From positions 1-14,293 of the forward strand of contig JALHTV010000194.1 of the NCBI GenBank assembly GCA_022866005.1: 14,293 bases of DNA. Direction: 5' to 3'. The position numbers and the translations under genes were made by a program. The notes under the pieces were generated by a model. That model was not told the DNA's origin, did no database searches, and saw nothing but the letters and a program-made list of their open reading frames with translations. Source of the DNA: Phycisphaerae bacterium (GTDB taxonomy: Bacteria; Planctomycetota; Phycisphaerae; SM23-33). Shown piece by piece: positions 12,476 through 14,293 of the stretch (within the stretch, counting starts at the first letter, position 1; every line of letters begins with the position of its first letter).

Positions 12476-13159
12476 ATGGCCAAGCTGTCCCTGCCGGACC
12501 ATATGAGGGAGCGCCGAGCCGAGGCCGAGCAAGAGGCCCAAGGGATCGGTCCCTTCCTGACCGTCTCGCGTCAGTTCGGCTGCTACGGGTTTTCGCTGGG
12601 GTTGCTGCTGCTGGAGATTCTCAACGAGGAGGCCCCGCCTGGAAAGACGTGGAAGATCTACAATCGCGAGATCCTGGGGAAGCTGGCCACGGAGACCAAC
12701 CTGGCCGCCGAGCTGCTGGAGCGCGAGCGGCGGACCCGCCCTCACCTCATTGTGGACTTCTTCCGGTCGCTGTCGAAAGAGCGCATCCCCTCGGGCCTGG
12801 AGATCCGCAACCGCATCACGACCATCATTCGCGGCCTGGCGGCGGAAGGCTACGCGATCATCATCGGCCAGGGCGGGGCTGGGGCTACCCAGGACATGCC
12901 CAACGGGCTGTCCGTCCGCCTGGAGGGCCCGCTGGACTGGCGGGTCAAGCAGGTGGCCTACCGCGAGGGCATCCACGACACCCAGGCCAGGATGCGGATC
13001 AAGGCCGTCGATAAGGAGCGCGAGTATCTCCGCAAGATTTACGAGGGCCAGTTCGGCCGGAAGCCCGCGTTTCACCTCACCTACGACTGCTCGGTCTTCA
13101 CGCTGGCCCAGATCGCCCAGCACATCGTGTACGCGATGAAACTCCGGGGCTGCATGTGA
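12476..13159 (+). CDS. Cytidylate-kinase-like family protein with degenerate P-loop
   Basis: 227 aa, cytosolic. The layout matches the cytidylate kinase-like family (Cytidylate_kin2 type). FLTVSRQFGCYGFSLG (27-42) stands at the P-loop position, and IYNREILGKLA (61-71) takes the place of the usual Y-D-K-E-I-L. AIIIGQGGAGAT (127-138) follows. Late in the protein RMRIKAVDKEREYLRKIY (172-189) corresponds to the lid segment with DK-R. Known nucleoside monophosphate kinases transfer phosphate from ATP to CMP or dCMP. In relatives the loop reads roughly SRxxGSGG, whereas here it is SRQFGCYG, so ATP binding may be altered and the substrate is unknown. ATG 12476 is preceded by GGGAG with 7-nt spacing. 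It stands between the PIN-TRAM gene and the V-ATPase genes, with gaps of 109 and 131 bp, and no functional link is evident. Confidence 0.82.
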   Translation: MAKLSLPDHMRERRAEAEQEAQGIGPFLTVSRQFGCYGFSLGLLLLEILNEEAPPGKTWKIYNREILGKLATETNLAAELLERERRTRPHLIVDFFRSLSKERIPSGLEIRNRITTIIRGLAAEGYAIIIGQGGAGATQDMPNGLSVRLEGPLDWRVKQVAYREGIHDTQARMRIKAVDKEREYLRKIYEGQFGRKPAFHLTYDCSVFTLAQIAQHIVYAMKLRGCM

Positions 13160-13290
13160 CCTCCCCGGCGGCGTCCGGCCCGCTGTCTGTGCCTCCCGCC
13201 AGTCCCCGCAACCAGCCGCGGCCGGTGTTGGGTCTTGCCAATCCGCTCCGGGAATGTTAGGTAAGGACCTTCACCATTGGAGTTTCATCC

Positions 13291-13926
13291 ATGGCAGACA
13301 CCCTCGAGTCGTTCGTAGCCAAGCTTCAGGCCGAAGGCGTCCAGGCCGGGCGCGAGGCCGCTGAGAAGATCCGCAGCGACGCCCAGGCCCAGGCCAAGGA
13401 GATCGTCGCCCAGGCCCGCAAGGAGGCGGCGGCCCTCCTGGCCCAGGCCCAGGCCCAAGCCCAGGGCGAGCTCCAGAGGGCGCAGACGGAACTGAAGCTG
13501 GCCGCTCGAGACGCGACCCTCCGCCTGCGCGACGGATTGAACCAGGCCGTGCGCGCGGCGCTGGGCCGCGGGGCCAAGGCCGGCCTGACCGACAAGGATT
13601 TCCTCTGCAAGATCATCCACGAGCTGGTCGTCCTGTACGCCCAGGCCGATCTGGAAGGCCGAAGCACCATCCACGTCAACGTCTCACCCGAAACGAGGAA
13701 GCGCCTGACCGACTGGGCCCTGCACGAGGTCGCCGACCAGGCCCTGCGGCCCAGCGGGAGCACCATCAACCTCACCGAGACATTGAAGCAAGAGGGGTTT
13801 GAGCTTCGCCTGGCCGGTTCGGCCATCGAGGTGACGCTGGAATCGGTGGTGAACACCCTGGCCGAGCTGGTGAGCCCGGCCTTGCGGGAGGTGCTGGAGT
13901 CGGCCTTGGACCAGGAGAAGAAGTAG
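13291..13926 (+). CDS. atpE: V-type ATPase subunit E (peripheral stalk)
   Basis: 211 aa. The N-terminal half (about 10-95) is an Ala/Gln/Glu-rich amphipathic coiled coil with repeated AQAQA motifs. The C-terminal half is globular, with GFELRLAGSAIEVTLESVV (169-187) and LVSPALREVLESAL (193-206), as in subunit E of archaeal and bacterial V/A-type ATPases. Subunit E joins the A3B3 head to the membrane part as the outer stalk. The C-terminal similarity and the following DUF2764 gene make this more likely than a generic coiled-coil protein. ATG 13291 follows GGAG with 9-nt spacing. TTGCCA (13235-13240) upstream lacks a good -10 partner. This is probably the first gene of the ATPase operon continuing past the window; the next gene starts 7 bp later. 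Confidence 0.9.
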   Translation: MADTLESFVAKLQAEGVQAGREAAEKIRSDAQAQAKEIVAQARKEAAALLAQAQAQAQGELQRAQTELKLAARDATLRLRDGLNQAVRAALGRGAKAGLTDKDFLCKIIHELVVLYAQADLEGRSTIHVNVSPETRKRLTDWALHEVADQALRPSGSTINLTETLKQEGFELRLAGSAIEVTLESVVNTLAELVSPALREVLESALDQEKK

Positions 13927-13933
13927 CACACCG

Positions 13934-14293
13934 ATGGGCGGCAGGCACTACTATCTGGTGACGTCGCTGCCCCGGCTGGGGGACCTGGGCACGCCTCCCC
14001 CCATGACCCTGCGCGACTTGCTGGAGCACGTCGCCCCGGCCCCCGCTGCCGCCCAGGGCGTCGCGACGGTGCTGCTGAGCGATGACCTGATGAAGCGCCA
14101 GGCGGTGCTGGTCGGCGAGATGCCGCAGGCCGAGGCGACCGTCCTGACCGCCGATCAGCTCCACGACCGTCAGCCGCTGCCGGACTCCCTCGTCGGCCCG
14201 GCCCGCGAAGCCGCCGAGGTGGCGACCGTCGATGCGGTCTGGGATGCCTACTTCCACCATGCCGCCGAGGTGGCCCGGCAGGTCGGCAGCAGC
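13934..14293 (+). CDS. DUF2764 family protein of V-type ATPase operons, partial (3' end beyond window)
   Basis: The frame is open from ATG 13934 to the window edge (120 codons, no stop). The N-terminus MGGRHYYLVTSLPRLGDLG matches the start of DUF2764 proteins, which typically begin with a Y-Y-L-V-x-x-L-P motif. These proteins are encoded between subunits E and A in bacterial V-type ATPase operons, for example in Chlamydiae and Bacteroidetes. Their role is not established; a part in assembly or as a bacterial counterpart of another stalk subunit has been considered plausible. The gene begins 7 bp after subunit E, so co-transcription is near certain. Subunits A, B, D, I and K would be expected next. 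Confidence 0.82.
   Translation, partial: MGGRHYYLVTSLPRLGDLGTPPPMTLRDLLEHVAPAPAAAQGVATVLLSDDLMKRQAVLVGEMPQAEATVLTADQLHDRQPLPDSLVGPAREAAEVATVDAVWDAYFHHAAEVARQVGSS

Noticed and set aside
13772..14260. Minus-strand frame across the right edge
   Set aside because: It is antisense to subunit E and the DUF2764 gene, which have family motifs and proper spacing.

Overview
The window is GC-rich bacterial chromosome, most likely from a member of the Planctomycetota, perhaps class Phycisphaerae. This is an inference from gene content. The pointers are a secreted pectate-lyase-like protein with a calcium-binding C-terminal tail, a large secreted beta-repeat protein ending in a dockerin-like pair of calcium loops plus a PEP-CTERM anchor, a V-type rather than F-type ATPase cluster that includes a DUF2764 gene, and ribosomal protein genes starting with GTG. 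No phage, plasmid, transposase or CRISPR genes are visible.

Left part (1-2136): two hairpins at the edge, then a minus-strand pectate-lyase-like gene (120-1667). It is transcribed divergently from a tRNA-Pro(GGG) gene (1817-1892), and each has a clear sigma-70-type promoter. Behind the tRNA lies the oddest structure of the window. The last 18 bases of the tRNA region are repeated exactly 164 bp downstream. The interval holds a perfect 21-bp hairpin that starts inside the tRNA acceptor stem, and a second composite hairpin that ends in the repeat copy. A bidirectional terminator follows.

Middle part (2137-8310): a conserved protein of unknown function (minus), a Spy/CpxP-like periplasmic LTxxQ protein (plus), and a response-regulator diguanylate cyclase (minus) convergent with it. 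Then comes a minus-strand translation and housekeeping cluster read in the order rpsP-trmD-rplS-yraN-tatD. It matches the classic rpsP-rimM-trmD-rplS operon but has no rimM. Gaps are 7-19 bp from trmD onward and 141 bp between rpsP and trmD, where a hairpin could act as an attenuator.

Right part (8310-14293, all genes plus strand): a gene-poor stretch of about 680 bp contains a strong promoter and a leader of about 350 nt in front of the PEP-CTERM protein gene (8985-11060). Then follow a membrane PIN-TRAM protein with its own promoter, a cytidylate-kinase-like protein with a degenerate P-loop, and the first two genes of a V-type ATPase operon (subunit E and DUF2764), the second cut by the window edge.

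Five independent promoter candidates all have a 16-bp spacer. I do not see a convincing new multi-gene system here. The tRNA-linked palindromic repeat and the uncharacterised protein at 2137-3135 deserve the closest second look.
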